Numbered from the stretch's first letter, positions 33,832 through 43,042 are shown. The stretch: DNA of 64,000 bases from Alphaproteobacteria bacterium (GCA_015062525.1 SUUM01000005.1:1-64000), one strand, 5' to 3'. Numbers and translations are program-made. Notes: generated by a model from the sequence alone, not told the origin.

Positions 33832-34104
33832 TTAGTTCAAAGCTTCTTTCAATGCCTTGCCTGGTTTGAACTTAGGCTGAGTAGATGCTGGGATTTTGAT
33901 AGCAGCACCTGTCTGAGGATTGCGGCCTGTTGTTGCTTTGCGTTTTGCAGTTGCAAATGTACCAAAACCAACCAAGCGAACTTCGCCCTTCTTTTTCAAA
34001 ACTTTTGTAACTGTGTTGATAAATGCATCCAAGCATGCAGCAGCTGTTGCCTTGGTAACATCTACTTCGTTTGCGATAGCTTCAATCAATTGCTGTTTGT
34101 TCAT
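33832..34104 (-). CDS. hup: DNA-binding protein HU
   Basis: 90 residues from ATG 34104 with AAAGGAG; the track's longer start is spurious. Nucleoid protein that bends DNA. HU/IHF signature: 'MNKQQLIEAIANEVDVTKA', 'VRLVGFGTFATAKRKATTGR' and the arm 'NPQTGAAIKIPASTQPKF'. TATAAT lies on the minus strand at 34130-34135, consistent with its own promoter. It closes convergently on the M48 gene. Confidence 0.97.
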   Translation of the reverse strand: MNKQQLIEAIANEVDVTKATAAACLDAFINTVTKVLKKKGEVRLVGFGTFATAKRKATTGRNPQTGAAIKIPASTQPKFKPGKALKEALN

Positions 34105-34263
34105 AATGTTTCTCCTTTCATAGAATTGTATTATAAGGTGTCCCGCAGTTCCAATGGACATTCCTTGTACTGCTTGTCCGAATCGTAGAGAATTCCGCGC
34201 TTTAAGTCAAGTTAATAATGAAAAAAACCCGGTTTTTTGCAATCTTGACAAAATTAGGCATAA

Positions 34264-34290
34264 AAAAACCGCCGATTGGCGGTCTTTTTA
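34264..34290. terminator. Terminator downstream of the Cys-rich secreted protein gene
   Basis: AAAAACCGCCGATTGGCGGTCTTTTT, symmetric, 14 bases past the minus-strand stop at 34304. Confidence 0.7.
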
Positions 34291-34303
34291 TATGTTATAA
34301 GCG

Positions 34304-35551
34304 TCATTTGCTGATGCAATTTGCAAAAGACTGTGCCACAAGCGATTGTTCTGCATCGGTCATTGTCGCAACCGGAACAACAAAGCAACGCGCACTGTCG
34401 CGCAGGATGAAAACCTTGGTCCCGCGGCTGTACGCCTTTTGCATATTGTCGATTTGTGCACTGGTCAAAAACGCATTTTGTGTTGTTGACGGCAAAGACA
34501 TAGCCGCATTTATTATCTGAAATGCCCGGTCATATGTATAAATCTCATCACTAAGGGAACGAACCTCCATCCAAATGGATTGATTTTCATATGAATTATT
34601 ATTTTTTTGTGTCGTTGTCGGGAATGCCGCATTCACAGCCAAAGCCGCAACCGTCTGTAATGTCGTTGGTTGGGATGATGACGTGCCGTGCGAAACCGTG
34701 TTTAACTGCATATTATCGCCACAGGCCAGATTCATGCGGTTTGTATAGCCCGCCAAGACAGCATCAATGGCCGCCTGCCAGTCTTCGCCCTTTTTATTCA
34801 AGTCCAGACTGACGATTTTTTCCGCCCAACCCCAGATGTTTGCACCGACATTTCCCGCATTGGCAAAACGTGTTACCATTTCTGCGCTGCCCCCGGGAAC
34901 GCCCGCACCACAATAGTCCGTCAATTGGGTGGTCAGCATACTGGATGTCTCATTACCATAGGCAAGCGCAACAGAGTGACAGGACATCGCAGCTTCAAGT
35001 TCCTGGCGACGCTGAATACACAGGTCGGAATTAGATTTGGACAACTGGGTTGCCATATTCGCCATGGACATGTATGACATTAATTCCTGTTGAACATAGG
35101 ACGGGCACAGGCGCGCCGCTGTATTCATTCCACCCGTATAATTCACGGTATTTGCACCATATTGTGGCAATAAAATTTCTGTATCGCGTTGCAGACACAA
35201 CAAAGCATAATTATATAACTCGGTTTCCGTTGCATACTGACACTTGGATTCACGTTGACCCGGTACGACGGTTGTATCGCCACAATAATCGGATAAACAT
35301 TTGAAAATCTTGGCACGACATGCCGTATCAACATCAGGCTGGGTCACCATAAAGTATGTATTTCGCTGGTTCGTTTTGTATGCATTTGCAACCCCCGCAT
35401 AACCACGTGCACCACCGGTTGCGGTTGGGGTTTGAATCAAAGAACCGCGGCTCTTTTCCGTTGCGCTAACCGTGCCCGCAGACACAGCAGACGCAGAATC
35501 CGCCAGTAAACATGCGCCAATCACACCAAAAACACACAGAAAATGTTTCAT
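34304..35551 (-). CDS. Secreted cysteine-rich protein of unknown function
   Basis: 415 residues from ATG 35551 (GAGAGGGA site) with a signal peptide 'MKHFLCVFGVIGACLLADSASA'. The mature part has about a dozen Cys, several in pairs ('ACRAKIFKCLSDYC', 'LCIQRRQELEAAMSC'), suggesting periplasmic disulphides. A Thr/Gln-rich segment lies around residue 310. I recognise no family. It is divergent from prfB. A large lineage-specific envelope or secreted protein is the best description. Confidence 0.75.
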   Translation of the reverse strand: MKHFLCVFGVIGACLLADSASAVSAGTVSATEKSRGSLIQTPTATGGARGYAGVANAYKTNQRNTYFMVTQPDVDTACRAKIFKCLSDYCGDTTVVPGQRESKCQYATETELYNYALLCLQRDTEILLPQYGANTVNYTGGMNTAARLCPSYVQQELMSYMSMANMATQLSKSNSDLCIQRRQELEAAMSCHSVALAYGNETSSMLTTQLTDYCGAGVPGGSAEMVTRFANAGNVGANIWGWAEKIVSLDLNKKGEDWQAAIDAVLAGYTNRMNLACGDNMQLNTVSHGTSSSQPTTLQTVAALAVNAAFPTTTQKNNNSYENQSIWMEVRSLSDEIYTYDRAFQIINAAMSLPSTTQNAFLTSAQIDNMQKAYSRGTKVFILRDSARCFVVPVATMTDAEQSLVAQSFANCISK

Positions 35552-35611
35552 AGACAATCCCTCTCGTTGCAATAATTTTATCACAACCATTTGCAAAAGG
35601 CAAACATTCAT

Positions 35612-35639
35612 TTGATTTAGCAAAATAAACTGGTATGAT
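35612..35639 (+). promoter_or_regulatory. prfB promoter, predicted leaderless
   Basis: TTGATT (35612-35617), 16-bp spacer, TATGAT (35634-35639). The prfB ATG follows 7 bases later without a ribosome binding site. Confidence 0.5.
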
Positions 35640-35646
35640 TATTGGC

Positions 35647-36718
35647 ATGATTATAGCAACAGAAGTTTTAGCACAAATTTCAGACGACATTTCCGCCGTC
35701 AGGGGGTTTCTTTGACCCTGAAAAATTACAATTACAAATAGACGAACTGAATACCCAGGTGAATGCCCCTGATTTGTGGGATAACCCGGACAATGCACGG
35801 GCGATATTGCAAAAAAAATCTAATCTGGAAAAGCCCCTGAATGAGCTGATTTTCATGGAATCAGAATACGCAACGTTGCGCGAACTGTATGAAATGGATC
35901 CAGAAGATGCGGATGTTCTGGGGGCGATTGAGAAGCTGGGGGATGTGGCACATCGGGCTAAGTTTATTACGTTGTTCCGTGAACCAGCAGATAATAACGG
36001 TGCGTTTTTATTCATTCAGGCCGGTGCAGGTGGGACCGAGGCACAAGACTGGGCCCAGATGATGTCACGAATGTATGCACGATGGGCGGAACGGCACGGT
36101 TTTTCGATTGAGGTTATTGAAGAACACGAAGGCGATACGGCCGGAATTAAAAACATAACTTATCGTATAACTGGCGAAAGGGTCTATGGATGGTTAAAGA
36201 ACGAGATAGGCGTACACAGACTGGTACGTATTTCCCCATTTAATGCGAATGGAAAACGTCAGACCAGTTTTGCATCTGTGGACGTATGGCCCGATATTGA
36301 TGATACGATTGAAATTGAAATCAACGAGAAAGATTTACGTATTGATACATATCGTTCATCAGGTGCGGGTGGTCAGCATGTTAATAAAACCGACAGTGCG
36401 GTTCGTATTACCCATATTCCAACAAATACGGTGGTAACATGCCAGAATGAACGCAGCCAGATTCAAAACAAAGAAGTAGCGATGAAAATGTTGCGCAGCA
36501 GGTTGTACGAACTGGAATTGCGAAAACGCGCCGAGGCCGAAGATGCCGCCAAGGCCGCCCAGAAAAAAATCGAATGGGGCAGCCAGATTCGCAACTATGT
36601 CCTGTATCCGTATCAATTGGTCAAGGATGTGCGAACGGGGGTTGAAAAAACAGATTCAGAAGCCGTATTGGATGGCGACTTGGACGATTTTATGTTGGCC
36701 AGTCTGCAACAACAATAA
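35647..36718 (+). CDS. prfB: Peptide chain release factor 2, with programmed +1 frameshift
   Basis: Reads UAA/UGA at the ribosome. The ORF track gives only 35759-36718, but the true gene starts at ATG 35647: 22 codons end with GTC AGG GGG TTT CTT then TGA (35713-35715). Shifting +1 at CTT-T gives GAC CCT GAA and joins the main frame, producing 'VRGFLDPEKLQLQIDEL'. This is the classic RF2 autoregulatory site: internal AGGGGG, slippery CTT, in-frame UGA, then C. The main frame has the 'GGTEAQDW' and catalytic 'SGAGGQHVNKTDSAVR' (GGQ) motifs. The tripeptide region specific for UGA is as expected for RF2, not RF1. Confidence 0.96.
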
Positions 36719-36813
36719 AAATTCCAACAGCCGTCTTTATTAAACCGTACTTTTTTAGTCGCGGATTCAATTCAATAATTGTTTGGATGTTTTTAATCGC
36801 CACCGTTTTTTGA

Positions 36814-36841
36814 TTGAAAATCAATAAAAAACTGCTAGAAT
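36814..36841 (+). promoter_or_regulatory. rnpB promoter
   Basis: TTGAAA (36814-36819), 16-bp spacer, TAGAAT (36836-36841), about 10 bases before the predicted RNA 5' end. Confidence 0.7.
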
Positions 36842-36851
36842 CACCCACCGT

Positions 36852-37178
36852 AAGATGCACAGGGCATGGCTGGCCAGCAATGGTCAGAGGAAAGTCCGGA
36901 CTGCACGGGACAGCGTACCGGCTAATATACCGGGCGGGGCGACCCGACGATCAGAGCAACAGTGACGTAAACGATTAAATTCGAGTGAAACGGGCAATCT
37001 CTGCGCGCAGCAACTTCAAATAGGCCCCCTATATGTGTCCCGCATCGGGGGCGGGTAGAAGGCTTGACATATCGCAGTAATGCAATATGCAGATTAATCA
37101 TGCCCACTACCGCGGGGTGGTATGCGAAACATACTGGCCCGTCGGCAGGACAGAATCCGGCTTATATGTTCATCTGCA
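36852..37178 (+). ncRNA. rnpB: RNase P RNA, bacterial type A
   Basis: Catalytic RNA that matures tRNA 5' ends. The conserved core is present: GAGGAAAGTCCGGACTGCAC near the 5' end, AGAGCAACAGTGACGTAAAC in the middle, and GGACAGAATCCGGCTTATAT near the 3' end. The termini AGATGCACA and TGTTCATCT can form helix P1. About 327 nt. A promoter precedes it and a terminator follows. The ends are estimated to a few bases. Confidence 0.93.
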
Positions 37179-37180
37179 CC

Positions 37181-37207
37181 ATGCGCCCACGGGCGCATGT
37201 TTTTTAT
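37181..37207 (+). terminator. rnpB terminator
   Basis: ATGCGCCC-AC-GGGCGCAT followed by GTTTTTTAT. Confidence 0.85.
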
Positions 37208-37261
37208 CTTGTATATTTGTTTGCTTTTTTATGATAAAATATATCAAAACGGAGAGAGTAC

Positions 37262-38191
37262 ATGAAAATATCTATCATAGGAATTGGTTCTGTTGGTTCT
37301 GCGGTTGCAACCGCGGTTGCAAACACGGGGCTGGCACATGAAATTGTTTTATTTGATCGTGATGGCATTCGCGCCCGCGCCGCCGCCGAAGATTTGGGGC
37401 ATGCCGCCGCATTTTCATATGATATAAAAATAACGGCGGTAAATACATATCGTGCGATTCGTGGATCTGAAATCGTAATCATTGCCGCCGGTGCAAATCA
37501 AAAGCCGGGGCAAACCCGTACTGATTTATTACATGCTAATGCGGCGGTAATATCAGACATTGTTCCGCGTGTTATGGCAAATGTTGATGCAAAAAATGTA
37601 AAGTTGATAATTGTCACTAATCCATTGGATGTCATGGTTATGTTGGCACAAAAAATATCAAAACTGCCCGCGTTGCGTGTTATTGGAACTGGAACAATGC
37701 TGGATTCTGCGCGCCTGCGTACAATTTTGTCGCGCCAATTGTCCGTGTCAACACAATCTATTAATGCATACGTCCTTGGCGAACATGGTGACAGCAGTAT
37801 GATTGCATGGTCGTCTGCGTGCGTTGGCGGTATTGATTTGAATTCATTCTGTCGCCAGACGAAAATCAGTCTGCCCCAGACGACGCGAAAAACCATTGAA
37901 CATCGTGTACACAATGCCGCATACGAAATCATCCAGGGCCGTGGTGCAACTTGGGACGGCATTGCCGGCGCGGTTGCGGATTTGGTGCGTTGCATTTTGA
38001 ATGACGAACGCAGAATTTTAACCGTGTCCACGGTTGACGGGCTGGGTGATAAATCGTTGTCTATGTCACTGCCACGTATTGTGGGGCGGGGCGGGGTTGT
38101 TGCAACCCTAACCCCTAAAATGGACGGACCAGAATCAACGGCGCTTCGTCGCAGTGCCCGCACAATCCGCAAAAACTTTGACTTATTATAA
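37262..38191 (+). CDS. ldh: L-lactate dehydrogenase
   Basis: 309 residues, GGAGAG site. Interconverts pyruvate and L-lactate with NADH. Rossmann motif 'IIGIGSVGSAVATAVANTG'; the loop 'AAGANQKPGQTRTDLL' has Gln at the specificity position, which marks lactate rather than malate dehydrogenase (Arg there); 'LDSARLRT' holds the Asp-Arg pair and 'VLGEHGDSS' the catalytic His. The Gln-based call is strong but enzymes of this family switch substrate easily. Monocistronic, with a terminator directly after. Confidence 0.88.
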   Translation: MKISIIGIGSVGSAVATAVANTGLAHEIVLFDRDGIRARAAAEDLGHAAAFSYDIKITAVNTYRAIRGSEIVIIAAGANQKPGQTRTDLLHANAAVISDIVPRVMANVDAKNVKLIIVTNPLDVMVMLAQKISKLPALRVIGTGTMLDSARLRTILSRQLSVSTQSINAYVLGEHGDSSMIAWSSACVGGIDLNSFCRQTKISLPQTTRKTIEHRVHNAAYEIIQGRGATWDGIAGAVADLVRCILNDERRILTVSTVDGLGDKSLSMSLPRIVGRGGVVATLTPKMDGPESTALRRSARTIRKNFDLL

Positions 38192-38194
38192 CAG

Positions 38195-38220
38195 CATCCC
38201 GCAATGCGGGATTTTTTTTG
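38195..38220 (+). terminator. ldh terminator
   Basis: ATCCCGCAATGCGGGATT followed by a long T-run. Confidence 0.85.
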
Positions 38221-38267
38221 AATACAGTCCGATACAAAAAAGGTCTTGGCTGTGTTATATTAAAAAC

Positions 38268-38567
38268 ATGTCAGATGTTGTTCAATATTTTATGTCAGAA
38301 ACTCGCAATGGATTTGATGCCATAGTATCTGGACAAAAGGTCGGCGAAATAACATTCGTCCGTGTTGGTGCGGATAAATTGATTATTGATTACACTGGCG
38401 TTGCTCCCGAATATCGCAATCGTCACATTGGTTTATCCTTGGTTCGTAATGTTGCCAGCATGGCCCGCACCCAGCACCGCCACGTTATTGCCCTGTGTCC
38501 GTTTGCACGCGCGATGTTTAATCGGTTTTCTGAATTTGATGATATTCGTCTGATGAATGCGCATTAA
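38268..38567 (+). CDS. GNAT-like N-acetyltransferase, YjdJ type
   Basis: 99 residues from ATG 38268; the track starts inside ldh. Single compact GNAT domain: 'VGEITFVRVGADKLIIDYTG' then 'VAPEYRNRHIGLSLVRNVA' (the acetyl-CoA loop, RNRHIG) and 'ALCPFARAMFNRFSEFDD'. This is the short YjdJ/Gcn5-related class with unknown substrates. TATATT ends 6 bases before the ATG and no Shine-Dalgarno is seen, so the mRNA may be leaderless. Confidence 0.8.
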   Translation: MSDVVQYFMSETRNGFDAIVSGQKVGEITFVRVGADKLIIDYTGVAPEYRNRHIGLSLVRNVASMARTQHRHVIALCPFARAMFNRFSEFDDIRLMNAH

Positions 38568-38634
38568 AAAAAATCCATTGCGTCATCCCGTGTTTTTTTA
38601 CTAAGATGCCAATCGTATATCATGGGGGAATGTT

Positions 38635-40014
38635 ATGCATAAATTATCGCGCACTACATTGGTATTTTTAATCTTTTTGAATGGGTATGTAAGTTTGTCT
38701 TTGGAATTGGCTGTTCTGCGCCAGTTATCGTTTTATGTCGGGTCCAGTGCCGTTATAACCAGTATTATTATGGCGATATTTCTGGGCTTTATGTCATTGG
38801 GTTATTTCTTGGGCGAATCCCAGAAAATAGATAATAAAAAAATCCGCAAAATATTAAATGTCAGTTTTCTTGTAATCGCAACATTGTCGGTCTGCGCGGC
38901 CAGTTTTCCCCTTATCACGCAATACTTTACATGGATGTATGCGGGCGGCATACAATCGGGTGTAATCCAGACATTTATCTATTCGCTGATATTCTTGTCT
39001 GCGGGACCATTTTTATTCGGGTTTAACACAACATTATTGTCGCGCCAGTTGCACACATACAATACAAATTGTACGGGTAATATAATGGCATGGGATACAA
39101 TTGGGTCTGTGTTTGGCTCAATCGCGACAACATTATTGCTGATGCCATTTATGGGTGTAAATTACACGGTTATTTTGATAACGATTTTGGCTGTAATAGG
39201 TGCATTGGTATTGTCGCGCCGTTGGTGGGTGTGGTTGACGTGCGCAATTGTTTTGACGGCATCATTTTATATCAACAGTAACACTTACCAGCGTGAAAAA
39301 CATGGGATTATTGTAAATAATGCAAATTCCACAATATCTGTTGCACACTGGGAAGGGGGTCGTATCTTATACATGAACGGTCTGCCTATGTCGATGTATC
39401 AGTTGGACGGCAATATGGCGGACTATGTAAATTACCTGAATAATCACTTTATTTATAATATGCCGGCGGATAAACCGCATAAAATTCTGGTTCTTGGGGC
39501 TGGGGGCTTTACATTAGGACTGAATGATACGCGCAATGATTATACATTTATTGATATAGAACACACATTAAAAGACGTGTCGGAAAAACACTTTCTGAAT
39601 CAAAAGTTGTCGCCCAACAAGAAATTCATAGTCGCCGACGCCAGCCAGTTTTTAAAGAACACCACGGAACAATATGACTTTATATTGCTGGACGTTTATT
39701 CAAATTCGTATCAGGTCCCAGAATCTTTGATTGCCGCGGAATTTATGATGCGTCTGAAATCGCGTATTGCGCCAAATGGCATAATTGCGATGAATATGAT
39801 TGTATCGCCTGAATTTGATGACAAATATTCGCGTGTGTTTGATAACACTTTCCGCACGATTTTTCCACACAATACCACACGCCAGGTAATTGGGTATTTT
39901 AACCCCTGGACGGAAATAGACGGTCCGGCAAACGTGTTATACATATATCATAACATTGAAAATGACGGGCGTATTTATACAATAAACAAAACCCCCGTCA
40001 TATATGACAGATAA
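38635..40014 (+). CDS. Membrane protein with C-terminal spermidine-synthase-like domain
   Basis: 459 residues, GGGGGA site. Residues ~1-215 make seven or so membrane helices ('LIFLNGYVSLSLELAVLRQL' first). Residues ~225-459 are a class I SAM-like fold of the spermidine synthase superfamily: 'KILVLGAGGFTLGL', 'FIVADASQFL', 'YDFILLDVYSNSYQVPESL', 'APNGIIAMNMI'. Fused membrane/aminopropyltransferase-like proteins are widespread and mostly uncharacterised. Whether polyamines are the product is unknown. Confidence 0.85.
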   Translation: MHKLSRTTLVFLIFLNGYVSLSLELAVLRQLSFYVGSSAVITSIIMAIFLGFMSLGYFLGESQKIDNKKIRKILNVSFLVIATLSVCAASFPLITQYFTWMYAGGIQSGVIQTFIYSLIFLSAGPFLFGFNTTLLSRQLHTYNTNCTGNIMAWDTIGSVFGSIATTLLLMPFMGVNYTVILITILAVIGALVLSRRWWVWLTCAIVLTASFYINSNTYQREKHGIIVNNANSTISVAHWEGGRILYMNGLPMSMYQLDGNMADYVNYLNNHFIYNMPADKPHKILVLGAGGFTLGLNDTRNDYTFIDIEHTLKDVSEKHFLNQKLSPNKKFIVADASQFLKNTTEQYDFILLDVYSNSYQVPESLIAAEFMMRLKSRIAPNGIIAMNMIVSPEFDDKYSRVFDNTFRTIFPHNTTRQVIGYFNPWTEIDGPANVLYIYHNIENDGRIYTINKTPVIYDR

Positions 40015-40036
40015 AAAACCGGGATTACCCCCGGTT
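40013..40036. terminator. Bidirectional terminator
   Basis: AAAAACCGGGATTACCCCCGGTTTTT lies between convergent stops at 40014 and 40038. Confidence 0.75.
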
Positions 40037-40037
40037 T

Positions 40038-40565
40038 TTATTTTTCGCGTTCTCTTTCGCGTTCGTAATCACGTGAATTAAATATTTCTTGAAATTGTGG
40101 CATTGTTGATGGTGTCGTGCCTGTGCGTGTCATGCCCCCTGGTACAAATTCCATAATTTTGCGACGAATAATATCTAATCCATCTTGAATCTTGGATTCT
40201 GCATCTGCATTCCACGCATCTCGCTTTTCAGGTGGACACTTGATATATTCGTTGGTATGTGCCGTTGCGGTCATTTTAATTTTCATTTTGCGAATATGTT
40301 CAAACGTTGCAAATCGTACATACTTGGTTGCCAGATTTTCAATCGGAATTGCAAAAACGATATCGCGCAATATATCAAACGATTTCGTCCATGCTACCCC
40401 CAATTGCACCCCCGTCAGCCATTGTTGCAGACTGATTCCAGTAAATAAAACCTCGACAGCATTGTTAATAATCGTTTTATCCGCATCATTAATTTGCACG
40501 GCATCAAAATCCTGGGCGGATTGCCCGGATAACATCGCCAAAGTTTTTTCAAAATCGAAATCCAT
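40038..40565 (-). CDS. Hypothetical protein, short paralogue of the next gene upstream
   Basis: 175 residues, GGGAGG site. The core ('VEVLFTGISLQQWLTGVQLGVAW', 'NLATKYVRFATFEHIRKMKI') lines up with 'LTMFTGFTWRNWTNKYSLGRAW' and 'NPAAKYLTNVYDAHKKYWSR' of the adjacent 362-residue protein, so the two share a ~115-residue helical domain. The tail is charged ('RDYEREREREK'). No signal peptide. It lies 15 bp after the larger paralogue, in one operon. Family unknown; a lineage-specific duplication. Confidence 0.7.
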   Translation of the reverse strand: MDFDFEKTLAMLSGQSAQDFDAVQINDADKTIINNAVEVLFTGISLQQWLTGVQLGVAWTKSFDILRDIVFAIPIENLATKYVRFATFEHIRKMKIKMTATAHTNEYIKCPPEKRDAWNADAESKIQDGLDIIRRKIMEFVPGGMTRTGTTPSTMPQFQEIFNSRDYEREREREK

Positions 40566-40580
40566 TCTTACCTCCCTGGG

Positions 40581-41669
40581 TTATGCAGCATTCTGTTTGA
40601 ATTGCCCGATTTGCCACATCTGAATCCGTCGCTGGAATTCAATTTGCAATTGTGCGCGTTGTTTCGCGCTGATTTCCACGCGTTTTTGCGCGACCTGAAA
40701 TTCCTTGACCTTTTCTTCGCTTTTAACAATATTCTGCCGTTTAACATTATCGCGAACCGCGGGCAGGGCGCCTGATTTCTTGACCGGTGCCACGACCGCC
40801 TTGGGCATATGATGAACAATTGGTTTTTGTTTCTGTGCAACCACGGGCTTGACCTCGGGTTGTTCTTGCTTTTTCTCGATTGGTTTTGCCTGGGCTGGCT
40901 TTGCAACCACAGTCGGCACTTCGACCGGTTTATCGGCAATCGCGGTTGTGGGCTTTTTGACTGTGTCGCGCACCATCGCAAACGCGCCCGATTGCTGTGC
41001 CGGCTGTGCAACCGATTTTACAGAATTTTGTGCCACTTGTTGTGGCGCCTGTGGCAATGCGTGCATTGGTGCCTGCGCTGGTGCCACCCCCGGTTGATGT
41101 TCAGATTGTGCCTGTGCCGGGGCAGTTTGTGCCATCGCCATCGCGGGTTGCGTTGCGACCTGTGCCATCGCCTGTGGCATCGCAGATGTATGCATTTGCG
41201 CTTTTTCCTTTGATTGCGTGGCAATTAATTCTTCGGTCCGTTCATTATATCGCGCCAGTATCAGGTTAATTTTGTCCATCGCTTCGCGAATCATGCGTTC
41301 ACCATGTGCGCGTAATTTTTTGATTTCTTGGTCGTCTGGGTTAATTAGATTATCGCGCGCACCATGCGTCATAATAACGCGGGACCAGTATTTTTTATGC
41401 GCGTCATATACATTTGTCAGATATTTTGCCGCTGGGTTCTGTTTATTTTTAGTATCACAAAACGCGCCACATTGTGCCAACGCGGTCTGCCATGCGCGCC
41501 CCAGCGAATATTTATTGGTCCAATTTCGCCATGTAAATCCTGTGAACATCGTCAGATATGCCTCTGCCATTTCTTTGCGGTCAAATGGCAATACGATTTT
41601 TGCGATTTGTGGGTCAACGTGGATAATAAACTTTTCTTGATTTTCAGCGATATTCATTTGTGCATTCAT
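40581..41669 (-). CDS. Hypothetical protein with Ala/Gln/Pro-rich linker, long paralogue
   Basis: 362 residues. N-terminal ~150 residues share the domain of the following gene. Residues ~160-300 are low-complexity Ala/Gln/Pro/Val/Lys ('MAQVATQPAMAMAQTAPAQA') with two copies of a short motif, 'SGAFAMVRDTVKK' and 'SGALPAVRDNVKR'. The C-terminus is a basic helix ('KRVEISAKQRAQLQIEFQRR'). No signal or membrane segment. The layout (folded head, disordered linker, basic tail) suggests a scaffold or secreted effector-like protein; this is inference. Confidence 0.7.
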   Translation of the reverse strand: MNAQMNIAENQEKFIIHVDPQIAKIVLPFDRKEMAEAYLTMFTGFTWRNWTNKYSLGRAWQTALAQCGAFCDTKNKQNPAAKYLTNVYDAHKKYWSRVIMTHGARDNLINPDDQEIKKLRAHGERMIREAMDKINLILARYNERTEELIATQSKEKAQMHTSAMPQAMAQVATQPAMAMAQTAPAQAQSEHQPGVAPAQAPMHALPQAPQQVAQNSVKSVAQPAQQSGAFAMVRDTVKKPTTAIADKPVEVPTVVAKPAQAKPIEKKQEQPEVKPVVAQKQKPIVHHMPKAVVAPVKKSGALPAVRDNVKRQNIVKSEEKVKEFQVAQKRVEISAKQRAQLQIEFQRRIQMWQIGQFKQNAA

Positions 41670-41829
41670 AATAGAACCTCTTGATTAAAGTACTGCGGCT
41701 CCCCACAGCAATTTTATATAGGTCGCCCGTCATAACTTTTCAAGCCCCCCATGTCAAGAAAATTTATTTTTTGACATATGTCCTAATCTGGTGCAACAAT
41801 ATGTATGTTCATATCGCAAAAACATACTG

Positions 41830-41880
41830 TTGCCAATAATGGGCGGTATGGGTATGAACCCGCATCTTGCCAATAATGGG
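41830..41880 (+). repeat. Direct repeat upstream of the porin-like gene
   Basis: TTGCCAATAATGGG occurs at 41830 and 41867, 37 bp apart, each followed by GGT(A/G)TGG, and lies 37 to 90 bases before the porin-like start codon. Possible regulator binding sites. The rest of 41670-41829 shows no gene. Confidence 0.5.
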
Positions 41881-41917
41881 GGTGTGGCATTTCATCGAAA
41901 ACTAAGGAGTTAAACAG

Positions 41918-42952
41918 ATGAAAAAAACTATCAGCGCGGCGGTTGCATTGTCGATATTCGCGGCACCTGCGATTGCGGCCAACCTGGAAAATCCATTGTA
42001 CATGCCGAAACAGGGTACGGGATATTCCAAAACATCTGCGGGCATAATGTACAAAATCGCAGATGATTCAGACGCACATGTTAAAAAGAATCATGATGGC
42101 GTAACAGAATTTCCAATCTGGCGTGTTCACGAAGAATTGGGATACGGTATCTTGGACAACCTGGAAGCGTACGCGAAATTCGGTTATACCCACGACGGCG
42201 ACATTGATCGCAAGGGTATGCACCTGGGGCGCGCTGGGTTAAAATACCGTGCCATTAACACGGACGATGGTTGGGTGTGGGATTTGTATGCCGACGCACA
42301 GTTGGGCGGAATCAGTGAAATGTCTGGTTCATATGCGGCAAATGGTTTCACATATGATAACTATTCAAATGGACGCTGGGGATTCCATGTTGGAACCCAG
42401 GTGGGCAAGACGTGGTCGAAATTCAGCACCGCTGCATTCGCAGAAGTCCTGCGCACATTCGGCAACGACAACAACAGCATTGAACTGATTGCTATTGACA
42501 CAGAAAGCCCATTGGGCATCCTGGGGCGCACTCAGTTGACTGCCTTGGGTTTCCCAGATGAAATCTCGGTTGACCTGAAATCTACAACCGAAGTTAATGC
42601 CGGGTTAAAGGCTTTCTATCAGTTGGATGATCGTTGGTCATTCGGTGGTGGATTCACATTCAAACACCATGCCGACAATGGTGTAGAAGGTTTAGCATCA
42701 GAATTAAAAACATTGCCTTCACCATATGCCGAGAAACAGGCGATGTTGGTAAACGGTTTATTAGACAAAGTTGCCGACATGAACGACGGTTTTAATGAAT
42801 ATATCATCAGCCTGTCCGCCGCATATCAAATGACGGACGCTATGCAGGTTGCCGTCTATGGCGAATACACATTCGATACAGCGCATGAACAATCCCAGAA
42901 TGGCACAGATGTCAAGGCTGAAATGGGTGTTCGCTTGAATGTTCAGTTCTAA
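41918..42952 (+). CDS. Outer-membrane beta-barrel (porin-like) protein
   Basis: 344 residues, AAGGAG site. Signal peptide 'MKKTISAAVALSIFAAPAIAA', then alternating amphipathic strands ('NLEAYAKFGYTHDGD', 'WGFHVGTQVGKTW', 'MQVAVYGEYTFDTAHEQ') ending in the outer-membrane signature '...RLNVQF' with terminal Phe, the BamA recognition feature. Family not identified. Strong terminator after it. Probably an abundant surface channel, given its consensus translation signals. Confidence 0.8.
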   Translation: MKKTISAAVALSIFAAPAIAANLENPLYMPKQGTGYSKTSAGIMYKIADDSDAHVKKNHDGVTEFPIWRVHEELGYGILDNLEAYAKFGYTHDGDIDRKGMHLGRAGLKYRAINTDDGWVWDLYADAQLGGISEMSGSYAANGFTYDNYSNGRWGFHVGTQVGKTWSKFSTAAFAEVLRTFGNDNNSIELIAIDTESPLGILGRTQLTALGFPDEISVDLKSTTEVNAGLKAFYQLDDRWSFGGGFTFKHHADNGVEGLASELKTLPSPYAEKQAMLVNGLLDKVADMNDGFNEYIISLSAAYQMTDAMQVAVYGEYTFDTAHEQSQNGTDVKAEMGVRLNVQF

Positions 42953-42997
42953 TTAAACGGAACTTACAAGAAAAAATAAAACTAACATATATTGGAC

Positions 42998-43027
42998 AAA
43001 ATCCCCGGCACGCCGGGGATTTTTTAT
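42998..43027 (+). terminator. Terminator after the porin-like gene
   Basis: AAAATCCCCGG, CACG, CCGGGGATTTTTT. A near copy (43269-43299) lies on the other side of element II. Confidence 0.85.
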
Positions 43028-43042
43028 CCCCTTGCGTACCTA

